A DNA stretch of 6,983 nt from UBA11524 sp964547515 (GTDB lineage: Bacteria; Bacillota; Clostridia; Christensenellales; Aristaeellaceae): NCBI GenBank assembly GCA_964547515.1, contig CAZJOA010000140.1:1-6983 (forward strand), given 5' to 3'. Every line of letters begins with the position of its first letter. Position 1 is the first letter of the stretch. The notes beneath the pieces were generated by a model. That model saw nothing but the letters and a program-made list of their open reading frames with translations. It was not told where the DNA came from and did no database searches. This document shows positions 1 through 6,850 of this stretch, piece by piece. A program made the translations under genes and the position numbers.

Positions 1-42
1 GCCGGGAGCACCGCCCGGGCCGCCGCCGGGGCCGCCGAAGCT
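1..42 (-). repeat. Gly/Pro-rich low-complexity segment of the hydrolase
   Basis: Residues 1202-1215 read G-S-F-like start, then G-G-P, G-G-G-P, G-G-A-P-G, ending at the window edge. This compositional break directly after the second Ig-like repeat suggests a flexible linker. It would lead to a further domain or a cell-surface anchor outside the window, which is inference. The following domain is not visible. Confidence 0.6.
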
Positions 43-3000
43 GCCGCTGCTCTGCTTGCTTGCCGTGATCTCCACCAGCGCGGTGAACGTGCCGGCCTCT
101 TCGGGCTTGCCGGAGATAGTGCCGTCCTCGGCCAGTGTCATGCCGGCGGGGAGAGCGCCTTCCTTCACGGTGTAGGTGACGCTGCTGAAGCCCTCATCCG
201 TGTTGACGGTGTCGGAGACGATGGCGCTGCGGAAGCCCTTGCCGAGCTTGGCGCTGTCCAGCGCGTCGCCGTCGATGCGGAAGGCGGACTCGATCGTCGC
301 GGTGAATTCGCCGGAGCGGGTGATCCACTGGTCGATCACGGCGGTGATGCCGAAGGTGAACTCGCCGGACTCGGTGGGCGTGCCGGCCAGTTCGCCATCC
401 TGGGAGAGGGTGACGCCTGCGGGCAGTGCGCCGGAGGTCAGGGTATACACGGCAGTGGAAGCGCCCATCACGTCAGCGGACAGGGCGACATCGCCATTGA
501 AGGAAGCCGCCTGCTTGCCGGTGAAGGCCGCGCCATCCAGCTCGACCAGGGTGAAGCCATTCTGGTTGGAAGCGCTGTTGACTTCCTCGAAGAGCAGATC
601 CTTGGCGAACTGACGCGCATAGTAGTACTGCACATCGTTCTGTGCGCCGTCGATGGTCACGCCGCCCTTGCCGTCACGCAGGGTCGCGTCCCATTCGCCG
701 CTGACGGTGGTAGAGCCGCCCAGGGACAGCTGGATGCAGCCCACGCGCAGCATGTAGTCACCCGTGGTGCACTGGGCAACGCCCATGTAGCCATCGGTGA
801 GGAAGACGCCGTTCCAATCCCACTGATCGTCGGCCAGCTTGACGAGGAAGTCATAGTTGACGGCGGTGGGGATGCCGCTGATGCGGGCGAAGGCGCACAT
901 GGCAGCCGCCGCGCCGCCCTCCTGCATGGCCATCTGGAAGACCTTGAGGTTGCCCTCGCGCATGGCCTGCTCGGACACCCAGGAGCAGTTGTTCTTGCCG
1001 TCACGGCTGGTCTCCTGATCGTTGAAGGCGAAATGCTTGATGTAGCACTTCAGGCCGCGGGACTCAGCGCCGCCGACGACCGCCGCAGCGATGTAGCCGC
1101 CCTGGAGGCCATCCTGGGAATAGTACTCATTGTTGCGGCCGCTGAAGGGAGAGCGATGGGTATCCATACCGGGGCCCCACCAGCCATTGACGCCCTTGTA
1201 CATGGCCATGTCACCGACGATGATGCCCTGCTTGCGGGCCAGGTCAGCATTCCAGGTGGAGGCAACGGTGGATTCGTCGCACCAGGTGTGGGTGCTGCTG
1301 AGGTTGTTGGGGGAGTCCGCCTCGACACCGGCGACCTTGCCGATGGAGGGCACGTTGGAGGTGTTGTGTCCGCCGGTCTCCACGACGGTGATGAGCTCGT
1401 CGAAGGAGAGCTGGTTGAGGAAGAGCTGCCAGGCGGCATCGCCGGTCAGGCCGTCGAAGTCCGCGATGGCGGTGTAGTGCTCCGCGCTGGGATCAGCGTT
1501 TTGCAGGGTATAGGAAGCGTCGTAGGGATCGATGCCCGCCATGTCCTTGAGGAGGATGGCATTGCGCTCAGCGGTCTCGGTCGCCTGCGTCCAGTCCGCC
1601 GGGATGGTCACGTCCGCCCAGACCAGGCCTTCATCGGAGTAGACGAAATCGGTCTTCTTGCTCTGGGACTCATTCCAGCCGAAGGTGTTCCAGTAGGTCC
1701 AGTTCGCCAGCACGTCATCCTTGAGGGTGGCATCGGCGACGGTGGGAGAGGTGGGGAAGGTGCCGTCCATATCGGCGCGGGACATCATCTGCATGGCGGA
1801 CACACCGTCAGCAGCGTATTCCGCCGTGCGGACGGAGTTGCTGTACAGGGCGTACTGACCCTCGGTGGCCTTGGTGTACTCACCGATGGGGGTGGAGAAG
1901 ATGTTCTCGACCAGCTTGTCGCTGTAGTCGTCCAGCTTCAGCGCCGCACCGGCGGTGAGGGTGAAGCTCTTCTGGTCGTAGGCATCGGTGGTGTCAGCCA
2001 CGTCCACACCCAGGTCGTAGTGGGAGCTGGAGGTGGCACGGATGACGTACTCGCCCGCCTCCAGCACATAGCCGCCATTGTCGACCAGGCCGGAGAGGTT
2101 CTTGTAGTCATAGGAGGCGAAGTCCTGCACGTTGACGGAAACGACAACGGTCTGGGACTTGCCGGGCTGGAGGATGTCGCTCTTGGCATAGCCCGCCAGG
2201 GTCATGGAGGACTTCTCCACGCCGCCCTTGGTGTAGGGCGCGGTGACGTAGATCTCCACGACTTCCTTGCCGGCCTTTTCGCCCTCGTTCTTCACCACGA
2301 CGGGGATGTAGAGGGTCTTGACCTGGGCGATGCTGTCCACATCGGAGGCGAAGAGCTCAGCGCCCACCTGCTCGCCCAGGGGCTGGGTGCAGGCCGCGTC
2401 GGTGTAGATATTGCCGATGTTCAGGCTGAAATCGGTGTAGGACAGACCATAGCCGAAGGGATAGAGAACATTGGCGTTCCACCAGGCGTTGGCGGCGGCG
2501 ATCTTCTCTTCCTCGGAGGCATCCGCCGGCGCAGAGGCGGCGGTGTTGCCCAGGTAGGTCTCATAGTAGTAGGTCTCGTAGAACTTGTAGCCGAGGTAGA
2601 TGTCCTCCTCGTAGTCCACGAAGTAGTAGCCGGGGTCGGTCGGGCCGGTCTGACCCGCGCCGGTCAGCTCACCGGCCTCATTGCGATAGATGTTGGTGCT
2701 GCCGGTCTGACGGTTGTCGCCGAAGTTATACCAGGTGGGATCGGCGGAGAAGTCGATCATCCACTGATCCACCAGGCGGCCGGAGGGATTCACCTTGCCG
2801 CTGAGGATCTCGCCCACGGCAATGTGTCCGGTCTCGCCGGGACGCTGCATCAGCAGCACAGCGTTGATGTGTTCATCCTGCTCCAGGTTGTACATCTCCA
2901 TGGCGTTGGCGGTGTTCAGCAGGACGATGACCTTGTTGAAGTGTGCCTTGACGTAGTCCAGCAGCAGCTCCTCGGAATCGGTCAGCTGCTGATAGTGCTT

Positions 3001-3645
3001 GTATTCCACGTCGCTGTCCGCATCGTAGACGAACTGGCCATCCACCCATTCGCCGGTGGCCAGGGCCTTGTGCTTCCAGGTGTAGGGCGTTTCCGCACCG
3101 TAGAGGTTGTCCTCGACCTCCTGCAGGATGCGGGCATTGTCGCTGCCCTCACCGCCCGCACGCGCGAACACGACCACTGCGGCATCGCCATACACATCGA
3201 AGGAATCCTCGATGGCGCGGCCGAAGTCATACGTCTCGGTGCCGATGGTCGTGCCGATGCCCGCGTAGTAGCGCACCAGCGCGGGGTTGACGTTGAAGCC
3301 GGCCAGCTCCAGGCTGTGGGCGATGGTGCCGCTGGCATTGTTCGCGTCCTCGCGCACGCTGATGAGGCTGTCGCTGCTCACGCCGAAGACGCTGACCCAC
3401 TCATTGCCCGTCAGGGGCAGCGTGCCGTCGTTCTTCAGCAGCACATTGCCCTCGCGGGACAATTCGGTGTTCAGCTCGTCCGCAGCGGCCTCTGCCTCTT
3501 CATAGGACGTGTAGTCGTTGTAGTACTTGCCGTCCACCAGCGTACCCGCGTACGCCGTCGCCAGACCCGAGAAGCACAGGCATGTGCTCAGCAGGCCCGC
3601 CAGCAGGATCCTTGCCAGCTTGGGGAAACGTTGGGATGTTCTCAT
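1..3645 (-). CDS. Secreted family 3 glycoside hydrolase (beta-glucosidase-like) with reversed domain order and Ig-like repeats; 3' end outside window
   Basis: This is a putative exported exo-acting beta-glycosidase. The frame is open for 1215 codons from the ATG at 3645-3643 to the window edge. Residues 1-33 look like a signal peptide (basic start, hydrophobic core, A-Y-A cleavage site at 31-33). The GH3 C-terminal domain comes first: SREGNVLLKNDGTLPL at 63-78, GGEGSDN at 164-170 with Glu166 as likely acid/base, NPSGRL at 286-291, and YPFGYGLSYT at 395-404. A fibronectin-III-like domain spans about 405-545. After an unassigned stretch comes the GH3 barrel: GWWGPGMDTHRSPF 821-834, GRNNEYYSQDG 836-846, KHF 870-872, and GVFLTDGYMG with Asp951 as likely nucleophile. 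Two Ig-like repeats and a Gly/Pro-rich segment follow. Most GH3 enzymes have the barrel first; the reversed order is known from Ruminococcus albus and Butyrivibrio fibrisolvens beta-glucosidases. The sugar specificity cannot be read from these motifs. A C-terminal anchor may lie beyond the edge. Confidence 0.93.
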   Translation of the reverse strand, partial: MRTSQRFPKLARILLAGLLSTCLCFSGLATAYAGTLVDGKYYNDYTSYEEAEAAADELNTELSREGNVLLKNDGTLPLTGNEWVSVFGVSSDSLISVREDANNASGTIAHSLELAGFNVNPALVRYYAGIGTTIGTETYDFGRAIEDSFDVYGDAAVVVFARAGGEGSDNARILQEVEDNLYGAETPYTWKHKALATGEWVDGQFVYDADSDVEYKHYQQLTDSEELLLDYVKAHFNKVIVLLNTANAMEMYNLEQDEHINAVLLMQRPGETGHIAVGEILSGKVNPSGRLVDQWMIDFSADPTWYNFGDNRQTGSTNIYRNEAGELTGAGQTGPTDPGYYFVDYEEDIYLGYKFYETYYYETYLGNTAASAPADASEEEKIAAANAWWNANVLYPFGYGLSYTDFSLNIGNIYTDAACTQPLGEQVGAELFASDVDSIAQVKTLYIPVVVKNEGEKAGKEVVEIYVTAPYTKGGVEKSSMTLAGYAKSDILQPGKSQTVVVSVNVQDFASYDYKNLSGLVDNGGYVLEAGEYVIRATSSSHYDLGVDVADTTDAYDQKSFTLTAGAALKLDDYSDKLVENIFSTPIGEYTKATEGQYALYSNSVRTAEYAADGVSAMQMMSRADMDGTFPTSPTVADATLKDDVLANWTYWNTFGWNESQSKKTDFVYSDEGLVWADVTIPADWTQATETAERNAILLKDMAGIDPYDASYTLQNADPSAEHYTAIADFDGLTGDAAWQLFLNQLSFDELITVVETGGHNTSNVPSIGKVAGVEADSPNNLSSTHTWCDESTVASTWNADLARKQGIIVGDMAMYKGVNGWWGPGMDTHRSPFSGRNNEYYSQDGLQGGYIAAAVVGGAESRGLKCYIKHFAFNDQETSRDGKNNCSWVSEQAMREGNLKVFQMAMQEGGAAAAMCAFARISGIPTAVNYDFLVKLADDQWDWNGVFLTDGYMGVAQCTTGDYMLRVGCIQLSLGGSTTVSGEWDATLRDGKGGVTIDGAQNDVQYYYARQFAKDLLFEEVNSASNQNGFTLVELDGAAFTGKQAASFNGDVALSADVMGASTAVYTLTSGALPAGVTLSQDGELAGTPTESGEFTFGITAVIDQWITRSGEFTATIESAFRIDGDALDSAKLGKGFRSAIVSDTVNTDEGFSSVTYTVKEGALPAGMTLAEDGTISGKPEEAGTFTALVEITASKQSSGSFGGPGGGPGGAPG
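61..447 (-). repeat. Two putative Ig-like (He_PIG-type) repeats in the hydrolase tail
   Basis: The protein segments at residues about 1067-1102 and 1158-1195 align with each other. The first contains GALPAGVTLSQDGELAGTP followed by ESGEFTF. The second contains GALPAGMTLAEDGTISGKP followed by EAGTFTA. The pattern of LPAG-hydrophobic-T-L, then DG, then a short strand with G-P/E-E-A/S-G, is that of the putative Ig domain family He_PIG (Pfam PF05345), common in bacterial surface proteins. These modules probably act as spacers or carbohydrate/cell-wall contact domains; no specific ligand can be inferred. The DNA copies have diverged, so this is a protein-level repeat. Confidence 0.8.
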
Positions 3646-3650
3646 GGGAA

Positions 3651-3659
3651 ACCTCCTTT
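3651..3659 (-). promoter_or_regulatory. Ribosome binding site of the GH3 hydrolase gene
   Basis: On the minus strand AAAGGAGGT lies six bases upstream of the ATG at 3645-3643. This is nearly the full complement of the 16S rRNA 3' end. It fixes the start codon, which is immediately followed by a good signal peptide. Confidence 0.9.
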
Positions 3660-3672
3660 GTCATTTGCCGCA

Positions 3673-3690
3673 GCGGAAACGCCATTCCGC
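3673..3690 (-). other. Perfect 6-bp inverted repeat just upstream of the hydrolase RBS
   Basis: GCGGAA (3673-3678) and TTCCGC (3685-3690) are exact reverse complements around a six-base loop. The repeat ends 13 bases upstream of the Shine-Dalgarno sequence. If transcribed it would be a leader hairpin; as DNA it could be a protein site. Function unknown. Confidence 0.5.
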
Positions 3691-3701
3691 CGTATGCCCT
3701 T

Positions 3702-3718
3702 GAAGGTGGAGCACCTTC
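3702..3718 (-). other. Perfect 7-bp inverted repeat GAAGGTG/CACCTTC in the hydrolase upstream region
   Basis: GAAGGTG (3702-3708) and CACCTTC (3712-3718) are exact reverse complements around GAG, giving a 17-bp near-palindrome 57-73 bases upstream of the hydrolase ATG. It could be an operator or a second leader hairpin. There is no T-run on the minus-strand side, so it does not look like an intrinsic terminator of a leader. Confidence 0.5.
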
Positions 3719-3744
3719 TTGCTGCCCCTACCATACACCCAAAC

Positions 3745-3803
3745 GCGAAAATCCGCCCCCGAATTGGGAAAAACGGCATGGCTGGCGGGAAAAATGGCAT
3801 CGC
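3745..3803. repeat. Direct repeats at 21-bp spacing (GGGAAAAA-NGGCAT type)
   Basis: GGGAAAAACGGCATGGC (3766-3782) and GGGAAAAATGGCATCGC (3787-3803) match at 15 of 17 positions and start exactly 21 bp apart. A weaker copy, GCGAAAATCCGC, starts another 21 bp away at 3745 and matches 9 of the first 12 bases. A further GGGAAAATGAT occurs at 3838. Two helical turns between direct half-sites is the spacing used by many AraC-family regulators. An operator for the hydrolase gene is therefore plausible but not shown. Confidence 0.5.
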
Positions 3804-3854
3804 ATGACCACTTTCCCACCATTTCAGCCATATCGATGGGAAAATGATGAATTA

Positions 3855-3904
3855 GGAATGAGGAATTTGGATGGTGAGTTCCAGGGCGATGTCGGAATGA
3901 GGAA
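3855..3904. repeat. Exact 11-base direct repeat GGAATGAGGAA
   Basis: GGAATGAGGAA occurs at 3855-3865 and again at 3894-3904, 39 bp apart, upstream of the uvrA promoter. The role is unknown and it could be chance in purine-rich sequence. Confidence 0.4.
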
Positions 3905-3936
3905 GCGGGTGTTTCTTTCGTCTCCCTCGCAATTCA

Positions 3937-3979
3937 TTGTTCGCCTTGCAGGGCGGGAACAAACGTGCTATAATTGTTC
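3937..3979. promoter_or_regulatory. Candidate LexA-type operator and GAACAA half-sites over the uvrA promoter
   Basis: GAACAAACGTGC (3957-3968) fits the Gram-positive LexA box core GAAC-N4-GTTC at 7 of 8 fixed positions and lies between the -35 and -10 elements. In addition, the hexamer GAACAA occurs at 3957-3962 and its reverse complement TTGTTC at 3937-3942 and 3974-3979, so the half-sites bracket both the -35 and the -10. uvrA is a classic SOS gene, so LexA repression is the leading reading. The wide half-site spacing is not the usual LexA geometry, so another repressor is possible. Confidence 0.55.
3946..3974 (+). promoter_or_regulatory. uvrA promoter (extended -10)
   Basis: A perfect -10 hexamer TATAAT (3969-3974) is preceded by TG and one base (3966-3968), making a consensus extended -10. 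TTGCAG (3946-3951) lies 17 bp upstream as a weak -35, matching the first three consensus bases. The expected transcription start is near 3981, giving a leader of about 32 bases ending at the uvrA ATG. Confidence 0.8.
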
Positions 3980-4001
3980 CGTACTCATTCTGACGAGCAA
4001 C

Positions 4002-4006
4002 GAGGT
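4002..4006 (+). promoter_or_regulatory. uvrA ribosome binding site
   Basis: GAGGT lies six bases upstream of the ATG at 4013. It selects this start over the in-frame TTG at 3974, which sits in the -10 hexamer and could not be translated from this promoter. Confidence 0.8.
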
Positions 4007-4012
4007 AGGCAT

Positions 4013-6850
4013 ATGAACGAAAACATCGTCATTCGGGGGGCGCGGGAGCACAACCTGCGCAATGTGGACGTGACCATCCCGCGGGACAAGCTGGTCGTGA
4101 TGACTGGCCTGAGCGGATCGGGCAAATCGTCCCTGGCGTTCGACACCATCTACGCCGAGGGACAGCGGCGGTATGTGGAGAGCCTGTCCAGCTACGCGCG
4201 GCAATTCCTGGGTCAGATGGAAAAGCCCGATGTGGATGCCATCGAGGGGCTGTCCCCCGCGATCTCCATCGACCAGAAGACCACCAGCCGCAATCCCCGC
4301 TCCACCGTCGGCACGGTGACGGAGATACACGACTACCTGCGTCTGCTGTGGGCGCGCACCGGACATCCGCATTGCCCGAATTGCGGCAAGGAGATCCGTC
4401 AGCAGACGGTGGATCAGATGGTGGACGCGATGTCCGCCTATCCGGAGGGGACGCGCTTTCAGGTGCTCTCGCCGGTCGTCCGCGCCAAAAAGGGCGAGCA
4501 CGCCAAGGTCTTCGACGATGCCCGCAAGGCCGGCTTCGTCCGCCTCCGCGTGGACGGGACTGTCTGCGAGGCGGACGATGCACCCGAATTGGACAAGAAG
4601 AAGAAGCACGCCATCGAGATCGTGGTGGATCGGCTGATCGTCCGCCCGGGGAAGGCCTTCCAGTCCCGCCTGACCGATTCCATCGAGACCGCCACCCAGC
4701 GCTCCGGCGGATTGGTCATCATGGATCTGATGGACGGCCGCGAATTGCTGTTCTCCATGAACTACGCCTGCCCGGACTGCAACATCTCCCTGGAGGAGCT
4801 TGCCCCGCGCATGTTCTCGTTCAACAGCCCCTTCGGCGCATGCCCGGTGTGTTCGGGTCTGGGGACGCGCATGGTCATCAGCGAGGACGTGATCTTCCCG
4901 GACAAGAGCCTGAGCCTTCGCGAGGGCGGACTGAACGCGATGGGCTACAATTCGCTGGAGGGCAGCAGCGCCGCCGGACAGTACTTCGCCGCACTGGGAG
5001 AAAAGTACGGCTTCACGCTGGACACACCCATCCAGGACATCCCGCCCAAGGGGATGAAGGCGCTGCTCTATGGCACGGGGTCGCAGAAGATCACCATCAC
5101 CTATGACACGCCCCGGGGCAAGGGGGAATACAGCACGACCTTTGAGGGCGTCATCCCATCCATCGAGCGGCGGTATCAGGAGACGTCCTCCGAGTCGATG
5201 AAACAGGCGTATGAGGAATACATGACGGAAGAACCCTGTCCGGCATGCGGCGGAAAGCGCCTGAAGCCCGAAGCGCTGGGTGTGACCGTCGGCGAAAAGA
5301 ACCTCGCCGAGGTGTCCGACCTGTCCATCGTGGATGCACAGGCCTTCTTCCGTGACCTGCACCTGAGCGAAACGGAAAGCCTCATCGCCGCGCCCATCCT
5401 CCGGGAGATCGACGCGCGACTGGGCTTCCTGAACGACGTGGGGCTGAGCTACCTGACCCTGAGCCGGGCGGCCGGAAGCCTCTCCGGCGGCGAGGCACAG
5501 CGCATCCGCCTGGCCACACAGATCGGTTCGGCGCTCATGGGCGTGCTCTACATTCTGGATGAACCATCCATCGGCCTGCATCAGCGGGACAATCAGAAGC
5601 TCATCGCCACCCTCCAGCGCATGCGCGACCTGGGCAACACGCTCATCGTTGTGGAGCACGACGAGGACACCATGCGGGCGGCGGACTGGATCATCGATGT
5701 CGGCCCGGGCGCGGGCATCCACGGCGGACACATCGTCGCCGAGGGCACGTTCGACGACATCTGCCGCAACGAAAAGAGCATCACCGGTGCGTTCCTGTCC
5801 GGACGGCGGCGCATCGACGTTCCCTCCGTCCGCCGTACCCCCAAGGGCTTCCTCACCGTCCGCGGCGCGAAGGAACACAACCTGCGCCATATCGACGTGG
5901 AATTCCCCCTGGGCTGCCTGTGCTGCGTGACGGGCGTGTCCGGGTCGGGGAAGTCCTCCCTGGTGAACGAGATCCTCTACAAGCATCTGGCGAAGGTGCT
6001 CAACCGCGCCAAGACCCGCGCGGGGAAATTCGACCGCATGGAGGGCGTGGAGCAGCTGGACAAGATCATCTGCATCGACCAGAGCCCCATCGGGCGGACA
6101 CCGCGCTCCAATCCGGCGACGTACACCGGGCTGTTCGACCAGATCCGCAAGCTCTTCGCCGCCACCCCCGAGGCCAAGGCGCGCGGCTACAAGGAGAACC
6201 GCTTCTCCTTCAACGTCAAGGGCGGACGCTGCGAGAGCTGCTCCGGCGACGGCGTGACCAAGATCGAGATGCACTTCCTGCCGGACATCTACGTCCCCTG
6301 CGAGGTCTGCAAGGGAAAGCGCTATAACCGCGAGACGCTGGAGGTGACCTACAAGGGCAAGTCCATCTTCGACGTGCTGGACATGAACATCGAGGAGGCC
6401 GCGGCCTTCTTCGAGAATCACACGTCCATCCTGCGCAAGCTGGAGACGCTGTGCGATGTGGGTCTGGGCTACATGAAGCTGGGACAGGCCAGCACGACGC
6501 TGTCCGGCGGCGAGGCACAGCGCGTGAAGCTGGCCACGGAGCTGAGCCGCAAGGCCACGGGCAAGACCCTCTACGTTCTGGACGAGCCCACCACCGGTCT
6601 GCACATGGCCGATGTGGAGAAGCTCATCAGCGTCCTCCAGCAGCTGACCGACGCGGGCAACACCGTCATCGTCATCGAGCACAACCTGGATGTCATCAAG
6701 GTGGCGGACTGGCTGATCGACCTGGGCCCTGAGGGGGGCAGCGGCGGCGGCGAGGTCCTCTGCGCCGGAACCCCCGAGACCGTCGCGCTCTGCGAACGCT
6801 CCCATACCGGGCAATTCCTCAAAAGGCTGCTCCCAAATGGAACGAGATGA
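4013..6850 (+). CDS. uvrA: Excinuclease ABC subunit A (UvrA), DNA damage recognition ATPase
   Basis: UvrA dimerises, scans DNA for bulky lesions with UvrB, and loads UvrB for incision by UvrC in cytoplasmic nucleotide excision repair. The 945-residue product is complete and of normal family length. The first ABC module has Walker A GLSGSGKS (32-39), signature LSGGEAQ (490-496), Walker B ending Asp516-Glu517, and His549. The second has Walker A GVSGSGKS (641-648), signature LSGGEAQ (830-836), Walker B Asp857-Glu858, and His890. Zinc modules are Cys253/256/277/280 and Cys740/743/763/766. Additional CxxC pairs are at 121/124 and 409/412. The UvrB-binding region lies at about residues 130-245. 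The start is set by GAGGT at 4002 and the downstream position of the promoter. uvrB is not adjacent on the side that can be seen, although many Bacillota carry uvrB directly upstream. Transcription is probably SOS-controlled through the LexA-like box at 3957-3968. Confidence 0.98.
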   Translation: MNENIVIRGAREHNLRNVDVTIPRDKLVVMTGLSGSGKSSLAFDTIYAEGQRRYVESLSSYARQFLGQMEKPDVDAIEGLSPAISIDQKTTSRNPRSTVGTVTEIHDYLRLLWARTGHPHCPNCGKEIRQQTVDQMVDAMSAYPEGTRFQVLSPVVRAKKGEHAKVFDDARKAGFVRLRVDGTVCEADDAPELDKKKKHAIEIVVDRLIVRPGKAFQSRLTDSIETATQRSGGLVIMDLMDGRELLFSMNYACPDCNISLEELAPRMFSFNSPFGACPVCSGLGTRMVISEDVIFPDKSLSLREGGLNAMGYNSLEGSSAAGQYFAALGEKYGFTLDTPIQDIPPKGMKALLYGTGSQKITITYDTPRGKGEYSTTFEGVIPSIERRYQETSSESMKQAYEEYMTEEPCPACGGKRLKPEALGVTVGEKNLAEVSDLSIVDAQAFFRDLHLSETESLIAAPILREIDARLGFLNDVGLSYLTLSRAAGSLSGGEAQRIRLATQIGSALMGVLYILDEPSIGLHQRDNQKLIATLQRMRDLGNTLIVVEHDEDTMRAADWIIDVGPGAGIHGGHIVAEGTFDDICRNEKSITGAFLSGRRRIDVPSVRRTPKGFLTVRGAKEHNLRHIDVEFPLGCLCCVTGVSGSGKSSLVNEILYKHLAKVLNRAKTRAGKFDRMEGVEQLDKIICIDQSPIGRTPRSNPATYTGLFDQIRKLFAATPEAKARGYKENRFSFNVKGGRCESCSGDGVTKIEMHFLPDIYVPCEVCKGKRYNRETLEVTYKGKSIFDVLDMNIEEAAAFFENHTSILRKLETLCDVGLGYMKLGQASTTLSGGEAQRVKLATELSRKATGKTLYVLDEPTTGLHMADVEKLISVLQQLTDAGNTVIVIEHNLDVIKVADWLIDLGPEGGSGGGEVLCAGTPETVALCERSHTGQFLKRLLPNGTR

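Larger units (their letters stand above)
3646..4012. other. Divergent intergenic region between the GH3 hydrolase gene and uvrA
   Basis: This 367-bp gap separates the two divergent start codons and has lower G+C than the genes. No convincing gene was found in it. The uvrA side has a clear promoter. For the hydrolase no good -35/-10 pair was found. The best -10-like match on the minus strand is TATGGT (3735-3730), but with only GGGCGG at the -35 distance, so its promoter stays unassigned and may need an activator. The gap also holds inverted repeats at 3673-3690 and 3702-3718, direct repeats at 3745-3803, and an exact 11-base repeat. Confidence 0.85.

Noticed and set aside
3571..3645. Lipoprotein signal at Leu19-Ser-Thr-Cys22 of the hydrolase
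   Set aside because: Thr at the -1 position does not fit the lipobox, and the hydrophobic core continues past Cys22 to an A-Y-A signal peptidase I site.
3500..3685. 61-codon minus-strand frame overlapping the hydrolase start
   Set aside because: It is a frame-shifted reading over the true start and signal peptide. The Shine-Dalgarno AAAGGAGGT is placed for the ATG at 3645, not for this frame.
1033..3807. 924-codon open frame on the plus strand opposite the hydrolase
   Set aside because: Its translation is Gly/Val/His-rich without family motifs, and the opposite strand encodes clear GH3 motifs with a strong ribosome site. It arises from GC-rich codon usage.
3974..4012. In-frame TTG at 3974 as the uvrA start
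   Set aside because: It lies in the -10 hexamer, upstream of the expected transcription start, and has no ribosome site. The ATG at 4013 has GAGGT at the right distance and gives the usual UvrA N-terminus.
5920..6327. 135-codon plus-strand frame inside uvrA
   Set aside because: It is an out-of-frame reading of the second ATPase module, Arg/Gly/Gln-rich, without a ribosome site or family features.
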